From Dryas octopetala (lineage: Eukaryota > Streptophyta > Magnoliopsida > Rosales > Rosaceae), in assembly GCA_963921425.1 (NCBI GenBank), contig OY992835.1, positions 16,926,001-16,990,000 on the forward strand: a DNA stretch of 64,000 nucleotides, read 5' to 3'. Below are positions 47,446-59,658 of the stretch, one piece after another. Numbering within the stretch: the first letter of the stretch is position 1; the number at the start of each line of letters is the position of its first letter. Below the pieces are notes generated by a model that saw only the letters and a list, made by a program, of their open reading frames with translations, did no database searches and was not told the DNA's origin. A program made the position numbers and the translations under genes.

Positions 47446-49189
47446 CCTGAAAAAGATCAAAACGATAATAAGTCAAAAATGGTAGTTCGACTTTTACAAA
47501 AGAAACCCAATGACTCACTTCTGGCGTAGCTAATGAAAAACTGAGAAAAGAATAAATTTTTTAGAGAAATGGCATCTTTGTGTCATAAGACTCTAGTTCA
47601 TAACAAGAAAGATGCATAAATTCTTAGTTCTCTGAAACACATGAAGCAGTAAAAAGTATCCAAACTGAGAGTTACTTCTTAGCAGAGAGGTACAAATTCT
47701 TGTTCTGTGAAGCAGGCACTGAGTAAAAGACAAAACCATAGCTATAGAGGGAAGAAAATAGAAAACCCCAATACCTGAGAAGCTCCAATTCGGTGGTGGT
47801 GTGGGAGAGAGGGGAGAGGATCTTTGACTTTTGCTGGTGATGGAAGAATATGAGTACTTTTATTTCAACTCATAAAACTAGGCTAAAATCTTATAAGCAA
47901 AAAAAAAAAACTATTCTAAAAAAAATATCATTGTTAATTCACACATGATATGGTCAAGTCAACTGGTGTCATCTTTCTTACATTACTCGTTTAGTTAGTT
48001 CTCCATTTTGTTTATTGACGATATTGGTTCTTTGTTGAATGTCATGGTTTAACAACAAATAATTTCGTGCCGCTACTATATAGTATTCCCCTCTACTTTG
48101 TGACCAATAAAGCACTAGTACCTTTTCAAGTAAATGAGAATGGTAGTTGGTGTGCAGTCCAATTAGAAGAGTCATAGAATTTGTCTTTTTGCTGCTTTCA
48201 AGTTCGATTCTCCATTTTTCTAAATTAAAAAAAAAATAAATATAAATCCCCTTCCAATATTAATACACTAATGAAAGACACACACAAGCTAACTGTCTAA
48301 CAAAAAGCAATCAAATTCCTTCCATTTCATACATGTTGCTGAGTGAGAGTGACATCAAAGCTTCCAAAAGACCAAAAAAAAAAAAAGGAAATACTTAAGA
48401 GCAGAACAAAAAAAGATAACCACCTGTATAGACAAAAAAAAAAAACCGTTGAAACTTTATTATCAATGTAGTGTTTAAAAGGACATTTTTCAACATTTTC
48501 TAACAAAAATATATTATGTGTAGTTTTTCTTATAGTTAAGAAGAGCACGAAAAGCTTGTTCGGAAAACATATTACATGAAGTTCTTGAGTTAATTTAACA
48601 ATAATGCTAGTTGTCCCATATTTTTTTTCTCACATTTGTATCTCACCTGATGTGTCATTACTTTACTGGAAGGATATTTTCTTTTTCTTTTTTAAATTTT
48701 ATTTTTTAATTTTTAGTATCAAATGTATGAATGCCATGTAAGATGATATGAAATTGTGGTATAAAAATGTGGTAAGTGTAGCATTACTGTTAATTTAAAT
48801 AGTGAGGTAGAGTGAGATAATGAATTAAAATTAGAGATAATTAGACTTAGATCTTAAACAAAAAAAAAACAGTTTTTATATAGAAATTGAGGGTGTTTTA
48901 GAATTTATAAAAAAAATCATTTTAATTCATAATAATTTATAATAAAATCATTTTAATTTATAATAAAGTCCTTCTCCGGTTTGATAACTATGATGTGAAC
49001 CAAATTATTCATTTTGCTCTTCATAATATTCTTTTTTTTAAGTAATAATTTGTTTAAATTAGATTGAAACCTAATTAGTAAATTTGGGTATCATTTTAAA
49101 ATAGGTTAATGTTTCTCATACACTTTTCAATTATAGGGGTATAATACATTTTTTTTTCCCCTGAAACAAACATATTTTACATGAATGAG
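47446..49189. other. F-box copy 1 leader and AT-rich spacer
   Basis: 47451-47774 is the putative leader intron and 47775-47830 the leader exon. 47880-48560 is AT-rich with no gene. A family X MITE follows at 48599-48789. Confidence 0.5.
48599..48789. mobile_element. MITE family X, copy 2 (perfect 9-bp duplication)
   Basis: Starts CAATAATGCTAG and ends GTAGCATTACTG. TTAATTTAA stands on both sides (48590-48598 and 48790-48798). It is 191 bp long with no coding capacity; the 9-bp duplication suggests Mutator-like transposase. Confidence 0.85.
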
Positions 49190-50760
49190 GATCCTTACTG
49201 AGCCAACAGATTGTGTAAAAGAAGAGCATACCAAGCAAAAAGAAAGTGGAAGGACAGGAGAAAATAGGGGGGGCTGTTCAGACCACCATAATCCACTAAG
49301 TTGACCACCCCACTTAAATTTTTGCCCATTTTTGCCCATTTTGCCCCTGCATCAAAAAAAAAAAACCATCTCCAATTTTGGCCGGCCACCCCTCCCCGCC
49401 GCCGCGGAGCTTCACGACGTCGATTAGCCGCGCACAGTGGTCGGATGAACAAGGGAAGACCAGGGTTGGACTCGCCGTGACCTGGGGAACAAAACCCAAG
49501 TGGTCCAGCGTCTCAACTCTGCCGGAAAAGGAAGATCGCCGGCGAAAGGGCCGTCGGGTCTTTGCCTGGGTGGGTGGGTCTTCGCCTGGGAGGGGTGGGG
49601 TCGACCGGCGAAGGGGAGGGGTGGGGTCGCGCCGACGGTGGGGAGAGGGTGGGGTTGCGCCGGCGGCGGGGAGGGGTGGCCGGCCAAAATTGGAGATGGT
49701 TTTTTTTTTTTTTAATGCAGGGGCAAAATAGGGCAAAAATTTAAAGGGGTGGTCAACTTAGTGGATTAGGGTAGTCTGAATACCCCCCCCCCCTCTCCCG
49801 CGGAGAAAATATCCCATATTGAGAACGCTTTTGTCATAAAATTAACTCAGAGTCTCAAAAATTAAAACATTTCCAAAATGCAACTGCTCATATTGCTCCC
49901 AAAAAATATAAGGTAAAAGTCCATTTTCCAACAATTTTTTAAATAAAATACATGAACGATGATCCCTACTTAACCCAGAAATTATGCAAAGAAAGCATAC
50001 CAAGCTTTGGGTTTCTCCCAGCTGAACCACGTACGTCTAATCCTCTTCTTCTCCTTTTCTTGTTTTCTTGCTGTTTTATTTTTTCTATAGGTAGTCTTAC
50101 ACTCTTACTAGGAGGTTGATCAAGATTTCTTCAGGGATGTGATTGGAATTAAACCTTCGGTCTTGTATTTCTTATCCTGAAATAGATTAAATGAAAATAA
50201 GTTAGAATATGTAAACATCATAAACCAAGCCCCACTAAAGGGGAAAAAACCAAATGCCTCAAACCCTTCACATAGAAATGGTAGTTTCACCTAAGTAGAA
50301 CCCAATCCAATTGCAGATGTATATATTCAACTACATATTCGACCAATTAAATACTTAACTTTAAATGTAATAGCTGAGTCAAATTTAGTGAAACCAATAC
50401 TTTGTAAAAACTAATACCTCAGCCATTTTTCTTAGAAAGAAAAAGAGTATGTAATCTCATCCATGACCCCCTAGCTTGCAAAATTCAAATATATATCAAA
50501 AATACTATTTTGGCTTGGATTCTTAAACCATTTTGACTCACTGGTCAATAAACTATTTGGCAGCAACGCAACATCAATTCCCAAATAACTCACTTAAAAC
50601 ATTAAAAGACAATAAATTTCCAAAGGGTTGCAACATTTCCCACAATAAAATTAGCAAATCTAGTGATATATACCACAAGGTGCTCTTGAGAGAACGGAGG
50701 ATGAACTAAGAACTACTTCAAAGCTCAATCATTATCTAATTGTCCATGTTGAGATTGCAT
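49190..50760 (-). pseudogene. F-box pseudogene remnant, almost fully deleted
   Basis: Downstream flank words of the intact F-box genes are present (49193-49260 and 49800-49900), and the first codons survive at about 50105-50180: AAGATTTCTTCAGGGATGTG and a decayed start context TTATCCTGAAA. 50598-50700 matches the leader side of copy 2 near 55010-55120. Most of the coding region has been lost and a GC-rich element has inserted at 49267-49801. Confidence 0.75.
49267..49801. mobile_element. GC-rich element with about 130-bp inverted repeats
   Basis: Both ends begin with a G run and read ATCCACTAAGTTGACCACCC, then TTAAATTTTTGCCC, TTTGCCCCTGCAT, a poly-A run, CCATCTCCAATTTTGGCCGG and CCACCCCTCCCCGCCG, in opposite orientation. 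GGAGAAAATA is duplicated at 49257-49266 and 49802-49811. The middle is CpG-rich, unlike all neighbouring DNA, with repeated GCCGGCGA-type words. The long open frames inside are a by-product of high GC on both strands. It may be a MULE that has captured host sequence. Confidence 0.8.
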
Positions 50761-51267
50761 ACCTCAACTCTATTTAAGACATTTTTTCCTTAGTTGTCTT
50801 TTTATTTTTAGTAATGCGTGTCTTTACTCTTTACTCTTTACAATTTTATTTTTATGTTTTTTTATCACAAAAATTGTGCTTCCATCATAAACCAAGCACA
50901 AAAAATTAAAGCACAAAATCACTAAATAAAAAATCACTAAAATTGGTCAAGATCAACAATTTCAAGTTTGACCATTTAACTAGTCAAAGCCAACTGGTGC
51001 AAGTCGTGGGTGCCACACAAAATACACGTGGCGCATGATTCATCAAGACAAAACGGGTCACACCCAAGAATGACACATGGCATTGTGTGATAGGCACATC
51101 AATCAAATCGATCAAGTTAAAAGCCAAATTAAAGAAGATAATCAAACCAAATCCGACCCTATATATTTAGACCAAAACTCATCTATTAATCCTAATAATC
51201 AACAATCAACTAATAAAAGAAAGAAAAACTTACACAATTTTCTTTACACCGATATCCATTAAAATTA

Positions 51268-51469
51268 CAGTAGTGCTAGGTATACCACATTTTTATATCA
51301 TAATTTTATACCACCTTATGTGGCAACTTACATGGCATTCATACATTGGATACTAAAAAATAAAAAGAAAAACCCAAAAAGAAAAAGAAAAACTCTGTCC
51401 AATAAAGTAATGACACGTGAGATGGTATAAGAATGTGGTATAAGAAATGTGGTAAGTATAACATTATTC
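51268..51469. mobile_element. MITE family X, copy 3, inverted (perfect 9-bp duplication)
   Basis: Starts CAGTAGTGCTAGGTATACC and ends ACATTATTC. TTAAAATTA is present at 51259-51267 and 51470-51478. Its core is the reverse complement of the core at 38128 and 48599 (CCAATAAAGTAATGACACG). Confidence 0.85.
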
Positions 51470-52119
51470 TTAAAATTAATATATCCATCAATACATCTGT
51501 AAATTTGAACACCGATATTTATTAAATTTCTGGCTTTTCATCATTTGTTATATTAGCATTAACCTTTATTTTAAACTTAACTATATAATTTTATGATACA
51601 TGACCGGGGTCCCTAACTAGCATTATTCTATAAATAGAATGTGTGTTATGTTATGTATAGACCTGGCAATATCCTATTCGACCCGTTAATATGACACGAA
51701 AAAATCAATGTTCGGGTTGAGACTTATCGTATTGTGTTTAAATCGTGTGGACTCGTTAGTGACTTGTTAATTTTCGTGTTGTGTTCGTGTCAACCTGCCA
51801 TTTTTTCGTATCGTGTTCGTGTTGAAATTTTTTTCATCCGTTAACTTAACATGTCATATTGTGTTCACCTGTTAACTTAACACTAACATGCAGTGCAAAA
51901 AATTAACACAAATCATACATATACATATATATATATATATCAATTAAATCAAGCATAATAATTTCTAACATATCAACATATTTAACATATTTTAACATAT
52001 AATATATCAACATACAAACACAAAAAATGGTCCGGTTATGTATCTAATTTGACTAGCTATAAGTCTAATAGTATTCAGTAATGGTTAGTTTATCATTTTA
52101 GTAAGCAATAAAGAATTTT

Positions 52120-52392
52120 GAGCAAATTACATTTTAGTACCTCAATTTTACATGTTGTTTCAAGTTAATACTCCAACTTTGAAAACTTACAAAAAAGTAT
52201 CTCAACTTTCATTTTGTGTCAAAATAATACCTCCGTTAGTTTTTCTGTTAATGAAACCGTTATTTGCCAACGTGACAGAGATATTTTTGTCTTTTTCCTA
52301 CATGTAAAAAAATAATATTTAAAAAACTTTGAAAGTTGGGATACTAATTTGAAATAACATATAAAGTTGAGATGCTAAAATGTAGTTTGCTC
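52120..52392. mobile_element. MITE with GAGCAAAYTACATTTTAG ends
   Basis: The left arm GAGCAAATTACATTTTAGTA and the reverse complement of the right arm GAGCAAACTACATTTTAGCA match through about 66 bp, including CTCAA-TTT-ATGTT. No convincing target duplication was found. Confidence 0.7.
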
Positions 52393-52529
52393 AAACAAAT
52401 TTCGGTGTGGGATGGGCATTGGAATTGCAAACTCCGGCTGTGATGCCTTGCCCAGTTCCATCCCTGTGTACATTGATGATCATACTATATAGAAAGTAAT
52501 TTTAAAATATGAGTGATTTTATTTTTAAG

Positions 52530-52826
52530 AGTTATTTACACTTACACCTTTTGAAGTTTATTATCTTTTCACATACACCCTCTGGGGTTTCAAAAATTAC
52601 CCATACACCCTTACGGTTTCAAAACTGTTGCATATAATCTCTTGCAAGAGAAAATAATAAATAAACAAAAAAGAAGATATTTGTATTGAGGTTGAACCTT
52701 ATACCTTGAGTAATCTTATTAGGTCATTCCACTCCTTAGTATGCGGGGTATATGTGTAATTTTTGAAATCCTAAGAGGTGTATATGAAAAAATAATAAAT
52801 CTCAAGGGGTGTAAGTGTAAATAACT
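52530..52826. mobile_element. MITE family Y, copy 2
   Basis: Arms start AGTTATTTACACTTACACC at both ends; the core (ATATTTGTATTGAGGTTGAA, CTTGAGTAATCTTATTAGGT) is nearly identical to 36340-36400 of copy 1. Confidence 0.8.
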
Positions 52827-52894
52827 TTTATTTTTTACTCATAAATTGCTTGGTTAGTACAATTTTATTTCATGAGTTTTAAATTGCTTGTTTA

Positions 52895-53545
52895 GTATCT
52901 GCTGGCACCATCAATTCTTCAAATTCTTCAAATTCTTCACTGCCCTTATCAAAATCCTACTCCATTGCAAAAGACAGTAGGACAGGTAAAGATAAAAAAG
53001 GAAATCTCATATTGAACATACCATTTAGAATGCATTTGTAATAAAATCAACTGAGACATTAAAACATTTCTTTATTGCAACTGCTCTTGAATACTCACAA
53101 AAAAAAAAAAAAACCAAGGGGCAAGTGCATCTCCAGAGTACTAACTTTACACAGCATAACCAAATCAATGAAACAACATATTTTAAATCGTTCCTTTATA
53201 ATCCTTGAGTAAAACTGTAAAAATAAACATTCAAAACAGATCCTTCAGAATCAGAATCATAAGATGCAATGGAGTTCATTATTCATTCTAAGGTCCAATG
53301 GAGTAAAACTCATTCCACAAAGAGCAACAGTGTGCAACTTTCAAAAAGACTTCTTGGAGAACCCAGATGACAATATGCACCTCATACTCACCTATATAGC
53401 TTTGCAACAAGCAAATTGTTTCCTTGTACTTGTTAATAGATGGATCCCCCTTGTTGCAATAGCATCTGCTAGCAGCAATCTCTCAAATTCCTCACTGCCA
53501 GTATCAAAAGACACATAATACTCCTAGAAAAACAAGTACAAGTCA
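52895..53545 (-). pseudogene. F-box 3'-end fragments
   Basis: 53170-53520 aligns to the last third of the intact F-box genes (compare GTTCATTATTCATTC, AGAACAACAGTG/AGAGCAACAGTG and TTGGAGAACCCA), with frameshifts. A shorter scrap at 52895-52965 repeats the CTGGTAGCAGCAATTCTTCA-type segment, and 53010-53170 is the shared downstream flank. These are relics of at least one further F-box copy. Confidence 0.75.
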
Positions 53546-53599
53546 ATTTTCAGAGTAATTACTTTACACAGCCTAACAAAATCAGTGATGCAAAACATT

Positions 53600-54736
53600 C
53601 TATGGCGTTCGTTTCCCAGCCTTGAGTAAAACTAAACTTTCAATGTAAGAATCCGCATAATAGTCACAATGGCGACAATAGCTAATTCGGGCCAAACTGA
53701 TTCCAGTGTTGTTAGCCTCCTCGATTTCAAGATTGCATAAACTCAAATGAGATCCAGGCAGATCAGATCCTTCAGTATGTTCTTCATGATACTCTATGAT
53801 GAGTTCATTATTTATACTAAAGCCCAATGGGGAAACATTCATTCCAGGAAGAACAACAGTGCCCAAATTTGTTAAAGACTTTTCTTGGAGAACCCATATC
53901 TCAATGGACTCCTCTTGCTCACTTATACCGCATTGAATCAAGCAAACTGATTCCTTGTACATGTGAATAGATGGATGTCGCTTACTGGCCATAGTATCTG
54001 GTAGCAGCAATGCTTCAAATACCTCACTGTGGGTATCAAAAGACACAAGCAAGAGAGTGCGAATACGTACCATAATCCAATATGCTACTCCATTAAAAAT
54101 TGCATATCCAGAACACCAATGCAAGCCCCTTATCAAAGGAGGAATTACATTAATCCTCTTCCAAGATTCGGTGCTCAAACTATATAACTCGACATCAAAA
54201 CGATACTTCCTCTTATACGACACCATCCTTACTACCTTATAGTCATTAAGCCGTGGGTGGAACCCAAATGCAAGAACACTGTCATAAGAAAAGCGTTGGA
54301 CCGGAATGCTGGACATTGGAAGTATCACATATTTCCTAATTGATGGGTTACATATCCATATAGGACTCCTTAACCGCACTGTTTGATCTGACAGACAAAC
54401 TAAACCATTAGTAGAACCATATATCACAAAACGTCTTCTGATCCCTAAGGCATGTCCAATCTTCAAGCACTCTTTAAATGTTTCATTACAGAAAAGGGAG
54501 TGGCAGAGCTTGTTGTGACCTCTGGTGTAGTGAAGGGCAATTAGAAAAACATGGGCAGGCTTTGTGACATTCCTATTAAGATGTGTGCGAGTAAAACTTG
54601 AGCTTCCAATCAAATCACTCCATGGTTTGCATACACATATAAACCGAATTAGGGACTTCACGGGTAGCCTTACTAGGATGTCGATCAAGATTTCTTCAGG
54701 GATGTGAATGGAACCCTTCCAGTGTGTGTTTCTCAT
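53600..54736 (-). CDS. F-box protein with FBA-type domain, copy 2
   Basis: An intronless coding region of 378 residues, clearly paralogous to 46345-47445: both start MRNTHWKGS and share the F-box (HIPEEILIDILVRLPVKSLI) and the associated domain (STNGLVCLSDQ, ICNPSIRKYVILP, FGFHPRLNDYKVVRMVSYKR, VELYSLSTESWKRINVIPPL). Substitutions cluster in the interaction domain and the C-terminus is extended by about 10 residues (ending KAGKRTP). As in copy 1 a TTTTTCAG acceptor precedes the ATG, and a leader donor (CACTTCTAAG|GTATGG) is near 55608, so the 5' untranslated intron was duplicated with the gene. It is likely an SCF substrate receptor of unknown target. Confidence 0.9.
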   Translation of the reverse strand: MRNTHWKGSIHIPEEILIDILVRLPVKSLIRFICVCKPWSDLIGSSSFTRTHLNRNVTKPAHVFLIALHYTRGHNKLCHSLFCNETFKECLKIGHALGIRRRFVIYGSTNGLVCLSDQTVRLRSPIWICNPSIRKYVILPMSSIPVQRFSYDSVLAFGFHPRLNDYKVVRMVSYKRKYRFDVELYSLSTESWKRINVIPPLIRGLHWCSGYAIFNGVAYWIMVRIRTLLLVSFDTHSEVFEALLLPDTMASKRHPSIHMYKESVCLIQCGISEQEESIEIWVLQEKSLTNLGTVVLPGMNVSPLGFSINNELIIEYHEEHTEGSDLPGSHLSLCNLEIEEANNTGISLARISYCRHCDYYADSYIESLVLLKAGKRTP

Positions 54737-56998
54737 CCTGAAAAAGATTATAACGAAAAAAAGTTGGAAAATGGAAGCATCATAAACCAAGCTTTAGTGA
54801 AAGCAGAGTCAAGATTTAGTGAAAGCAGCCATCTTTTTGGATTTCACACACAAGAACTTCACCATACATTGTAAAAACCAATACATGAGCCATTTTTCTA
54901 GAAAAGAAGAAGAGTATGTACTCTTAGCCATGACCCCCTTGCAAAATCCAAAATTCAACCCTAGTTTTGGTTGGATTAATTCTTTTAACCATTTTGACTG
55001 AATCCATTAAAAGACAGAATTAATTCCTAAAAGCTAGGTAGCAACCTTTCCCACAATCCAATTAGAAACTCTACTGATGCATGCATATATGTGATACCAT
55101 AAGGCGTTCTCGAGTCGACTGTTTACCTCAACTTTACAACAATCATTCATTTTCAGAAAAGGTACAATCCTCCATATCCAAAAAAAAAAAGGATAAAGAA
55201 AAAGAGGTACAATCCACAGAAGGGTGTCAAGGTTTCTAATCAACAGGTTCCATAAACATACAGAGAGAGAGAGAGACACACACACTCACACACATAGAGA
55301 GAGATCTTGAAATGCAAACAAACTAAAAGAGTGAAATACCCAGAAAACACATGTTTATGTCATACGTGTTAAAAGTATAAATTCTTGGTTCTATGAACCA
55401 GAAAACATATCAAGAAACAAAAAATGAGCGAACCAGAAAGGGCTATTCTACAGTTACTCTATTCTGTTTACATTTTGGTGTGGAGCAAATGAAAGAGGGA
55501 AGACAATTCTTGTTTCACAGGAGAAGGTACTGAGTGAAAAGCAAAACCCATTCACAAACATACAATAAAACCCTAAATCTAGAGGAAAGAAGAAGAGAAG
55601 AAACCATACCTTAGAAGTGAGAAGCTCGATTGTGACGCGGGAGAGAAATGATGGAAGAAAGAAGAACAAGGCTATTTGTTTGTTATATATACGCGGGAGA
55701 AGAGAGAGGGAAGAAAAAAAAAATTTAAAAATTTAAAAACCGTCAGATTTCAGTATTAATTCCCACCGTCGGATGAGATCCAATGGTTGAAGGTGAGTCT
55801 GCTTCTTTTTCTTTAGTTTCTCTTTTCTTTTATTTGTTTCTTTCTTCTGTTTTTCATTTTTCCTGTGTGATTTTTATTTTGGTCAATGTATGATTAGCGC
55901 CTGTAATTGCTAAGAACTCATAAAATTCGACATACTTGTATCATTGTATGGTTTTTCAAGTGCCACAAACATAAGAAGCTACTATGGGACTGTGCTTCTT
56001 TGGTGGAGCACATGGTTTGAACACTTGTGATGAATGAAATAGTGATGGCTTAAATTTTGGATTAATAAACTCAATCACTAAAGTTACACACTCTCTTTAA
56101 CAATTAATTGAGTAAAACCAAACTTTCTATGTAAGTAATTCCAAGTGCTTCTCAAACAAATAAAAATTCAAGAACCACTTGTTACTCAATTAGAAGTGAT
56201 TTTGGTCCTTCTAAAAGCAGTATCAAATGAGCCCAGTAGTTTTGTCAATTGTCAGTTGTTACTCTAAAAAAACACATTAATATTGCTAAAGGCACTCCCA
56301 AATAAGGGTGGGTCGGTGTTGATAACTGAACTGAAACACCAATACTGACCTCCGAATCGCTACACGCTAGAATGACCATATTCAATGCTGCCACCGCCAC
56401 CAAAAATGTCGAGTTCTGACAACTTTAGAATCGGTCAGGTTTAGTCGATAGCATTCGGTATCGGAGAAAAAGAAAGAGAGAGGCAGGGGATGGTAGTGGG
56501 TTGGTGGCTGTGTGATGGTTTTGTTGAGCTCGCAGAAACCAAAGAAGAAGAAGAAGAAGAAAAGAAGAAGAGAAGAAGCAGCCACACCGGAGGAAGAAGA
56601 AGGAAGAATAAGAAGATTCGGTATTGTAGTCGGTATCGGAATATCGACGGTCTGGGACATCACAGACCATTTTCGATGCTGAGTTCGCCGATATCGGTCA
56701 GTAATCCTATCGATGCCAAAAGTTCATGAAATCCAACCGAACCGTCAGTATCGGAGTCGGCATGCGATTGGTTTTTTCGGTAATTTGGAGAAAAAACCCA
56801 GCCCAACTCCCAAATAAATTCTAAGCCAAGTAATAACTGCAAACGACGTCGTGGACTCATGTTGTAAATGTTAAAAACCAACGACAATAAAAAAAGTGTC
56901 GTCCTGTCCGCATTTTCTGAAGTCCCCCTTTACACCCGTCCCTCTGATCTCTCTCTGGAGGTTTTAGCAGAATTAGCTCCATCTTCTTCTTCAAAGAA
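54737..56998. other. F-box copy 2 leader and bL34 promoter spacer
   Basis: 54742-55608 is the putative leader intron, containing a GA/CA microsatellite at 55261-55308. 56290-56770 is rich in CGGTATCGG words (several variants on both strands) and resembles a degenerate non-autonomous transposon; ends could not be fixed. 56860-56998 is the bL34 5' flank. Confidence 0.5.
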
Positions 56999-58853
56999 AT
57001 GGCGTCCAAAACCCTAATCCGAACCGGAGCTTCCCTAATGAACCGGTTCTTATCGAAACCATTGCTCCAACCGAACCCGAATCCGAATCCGATTCAACAG
57101 ATTGTATCTCATGGCCTCGAAATCACTCCCAAGCTATTCCCATCTCTCTCCAACTTAGAGACCTCCCTCCGTTTGCCCCAAAACGACGCCGAATCGCTCA
57201 AAAGGGTCTCCTCTGAGGGGTTCGTGTACCCTTGTGGCCTCCCCTCTCTCCCCTTCTTCCTACCCGACGGTACTCTCTCTTTCTCTCTCTTCATCGGTTT
57301 ATGCTCTTTTTAGATTGTACGGAAAATTTGAATATTGTTCTCAGTTTTTTGTTTGGTTGGTAAGATAATGTAGTAAGTATTGCGTTTTTAGGACTGCACA
57401 AAGCAGACTGCTTTATTTACAGTGTAGATATTTGTACTTTTAGTGAGTGCACTGATGACTTTAATTTGGGTTTTGCTTGGTTGCTGAGAAAATTTCGGGA
57501 CACAGAAATCTTTTAATTGAATAGGAATGAATATTTCGATTGATTGAGTTCGCAGCTTTCAGCATCAATATCAACCAGAATGAAGCATCCCAGTAGTATT
57601 TTGTCATATGTTCCGAGTTGTATATGAGTATAGAAACAAGGTTTAGCTTCTAAGCATGTCCCTCATTGGCAGTTTCTCGTGCCTCTACATTGTGCTTACC
57701 TGGATGCTTCCATTTGATAATTTTGATGGGTTGGGATCTAAAGCTCAATCAGTCTCATGAGCTTTCTTGAGGCTTAAATCCTTAATGTATGTTACATGAA
57801 ACATTTTGTTTTGTAATTGGCATTTATGTTTTTGGGCAACCAAGTATATTTTCTATTCCATTTTCTTTTCTAATTTTATTGACCAAATGATAAGAAGTTA
57901 GGACATAACATGCCTAATCTTTAAATTGGGGTTCCACTATTATGAGTCACACTAATTATGATAGATCATTGATATCATGACCATGACATAGAGGACGCAA
58001 AGATGCTTAAATTCATTAGGTTGTGTTCTAAAGTTTAAAATTTAAATTTTCATGTAGGGTAACTGATTGACAGAAACAGCCCTCATATTTTGATAGTCTT
58101 AATGCTATGTTTCTGTATGATCAATAGATTTAAGCTTATGTGGGACAAAAACAAGTTTCTCTTGTGATATATATATGGTTGTTTTTTTTTTGGGGGGGGA
58201 GAACCTTGAGGAAAGAGAGTATCCTTGAATAGGTTCAGAAGTTTTAGATCACTTGCATGTCTGTGTGAAGTTGTGTACTTCAGAACAGAGATTTGTATAA
58301 GTAGGCTAAGAAGTTTTAACTCACTTGCATGTCTCATTTTTTTGCCCTTTGGACAGTTGGCAGTTCTTTTATTTTGTCCCCTGTTAAATTATAGTTGTCA
58401 TTGTAGACTGGGAGCCCAACCTCTGCTGTTTGTCCTATAGATAGAGTGAGTGTGTGTGCAGGGTGTAGGTATACCACTTACGAGAAAGAACCCCAAGTCA
58501 GTAAATAAAGTAGTTAACCAAACACAAGTAAGTAGTTTGTCTGTCCTTCCTCCGACGCCTCCCGTTCATTCTTCTTCTCAATTCAAGTTTGTTGTGTTGT
58601 TTTGTTCTTAGGTCCCAAGCCTTCTTAGAAAGCCCTCCAGACAATGCCTTCCAAGTATACCAACAGGAAAAAAGTCAACTTGTATTAAAAGTAATTTTGA
58701 CTGTGACACCATTTGTGTTTTCTTTTGGTTTCTGCTTAACTGATATATGTTTTATTCATCAGGTGATGATTCAGGAGAGCCAATGCTATTATTTCCAAAG
58801 CGGACATTCCAGCCTAGTACCATCCGGCGGAAGAGGAACCATGGATTTTTTGC

Positions 58854-58907
<54 letters not shown>

Positions 58908-59658
58908 CAGACAAAAGAAAACACACGAGCACACACACACACACACACAACAAGAGAAACCTCTGGTTTCTTCGAACAAGTAGTCTTTCTTTTAACATAC
59001 AGTAAGTTGGAGTTTTTAGGCTGCCTTTTAGAATTAGTGTTATGGTTTTAGTTATGAGAATACATATAATGCAAAATTTTTAGTATTATCTGTTTATGAA
59101 GGATTAAGGCAATTTAAGGGCTACCTTTTGCCTAACAATGGTTTGATGTTTTGATCTAATTGACTTCTTTTCTGTGATAGGCGACATTACTTTTAGGCTT
59201 TTAGCAAATTTCCAGATGCAATTTTAATTCACTGGTCAATGGATCCTTAAAATTAGCCTTGGCCATAACTGTTCAGTCCACTTGGGAAGTCATTGAACTT
59301 GTATACTTTTTCAAAATATAATGCCAGTTTTACTGTCAGATGAGCTTATTAGAATGCTTAATTTTGTCTCATCAAAAAAATTAGAATGTCCAACTTTTGT
59401 AATCTTATCTTTATTTTACTTCAGTTTTTGTTTCAATGGTCCCTTTTTTTGTGGGTGTGACACGCTTTTATTCTTTGGCACAATTTCTCTTCTCTTAATC
59501 AAGCTTTAACTAGACCAAGAAAGATCAACTAGTGATCTGTAGATTTCTTTTACATGAATGACTAACATATTTATCACATGAACAGCAAGGCAACCAAGGG
59601 CGGACGCAGAGTAATTGCCAGAAGAGTAGCAAAGGGTCGATCAAGAATTACAGCTTAG
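56999..59658 (+). CDS. bL34 ribosomal protein, probably mitochondrial
   Basis: Three exons give 145 residues: 56999-57269, 58763-58856, 59586-59658. bL34 is a small basic protein near the peptide exit side of the bacterial-type large subunit. The mature part is unmistakable: KRTFQPSTIRRKRNHGFFAR then KATKGGRRVIARRVAKGRSR. The first 70 residues are rich in S, L, R and P with no acids at the start (MASKTLIRTGASLMNRFLSK), consistent with a mitochondrial presequence; the plant relative is AT3G13882. Introns split the presequence from the mature domain and the mature domain in two. The second donor (CG|GTCTCT) runs straight into a TC/AC microsatellite. The neighbour is a MYB26-like gene, as I recall for Arabidopsis. 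Confidence 0.92.
58857..58949. repeat. (TC)n(AC)n microsatellite at the 5' splice site of bL34 intron 2
   Basis: A TC run begins at the donor GT itself and passes into two CA runs. The donor therefore lacks the usual GTAAGT and its length can vary between individuals. Confidence 0.9.

Larger units (their letters stand above)
50761..53009. other. Transposon-rich spacer within the F-box cluster
   Basis: Holds a family X MITE (51268-51469), a dispersed repeat with GTGTTCGTGTCAACCTGCC and CCTGTTAACTTAACACTAAC words (about 51660-51900, ending in an AT dinucleotide run near 51930), a MULE-like MITE (52120-52392) and a family Y MITE (52530-52826). A short F-box scrap lies at 52895-52965. Confidence 0.6.

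Noticed and set aside
49314..49744. Cluster of proline/arginine/glycine-rich frames on both strands
   Set aside because: They lie inside the GC-rich inverted-repeat element; few stops are expected at that base composition and no domain is visible.
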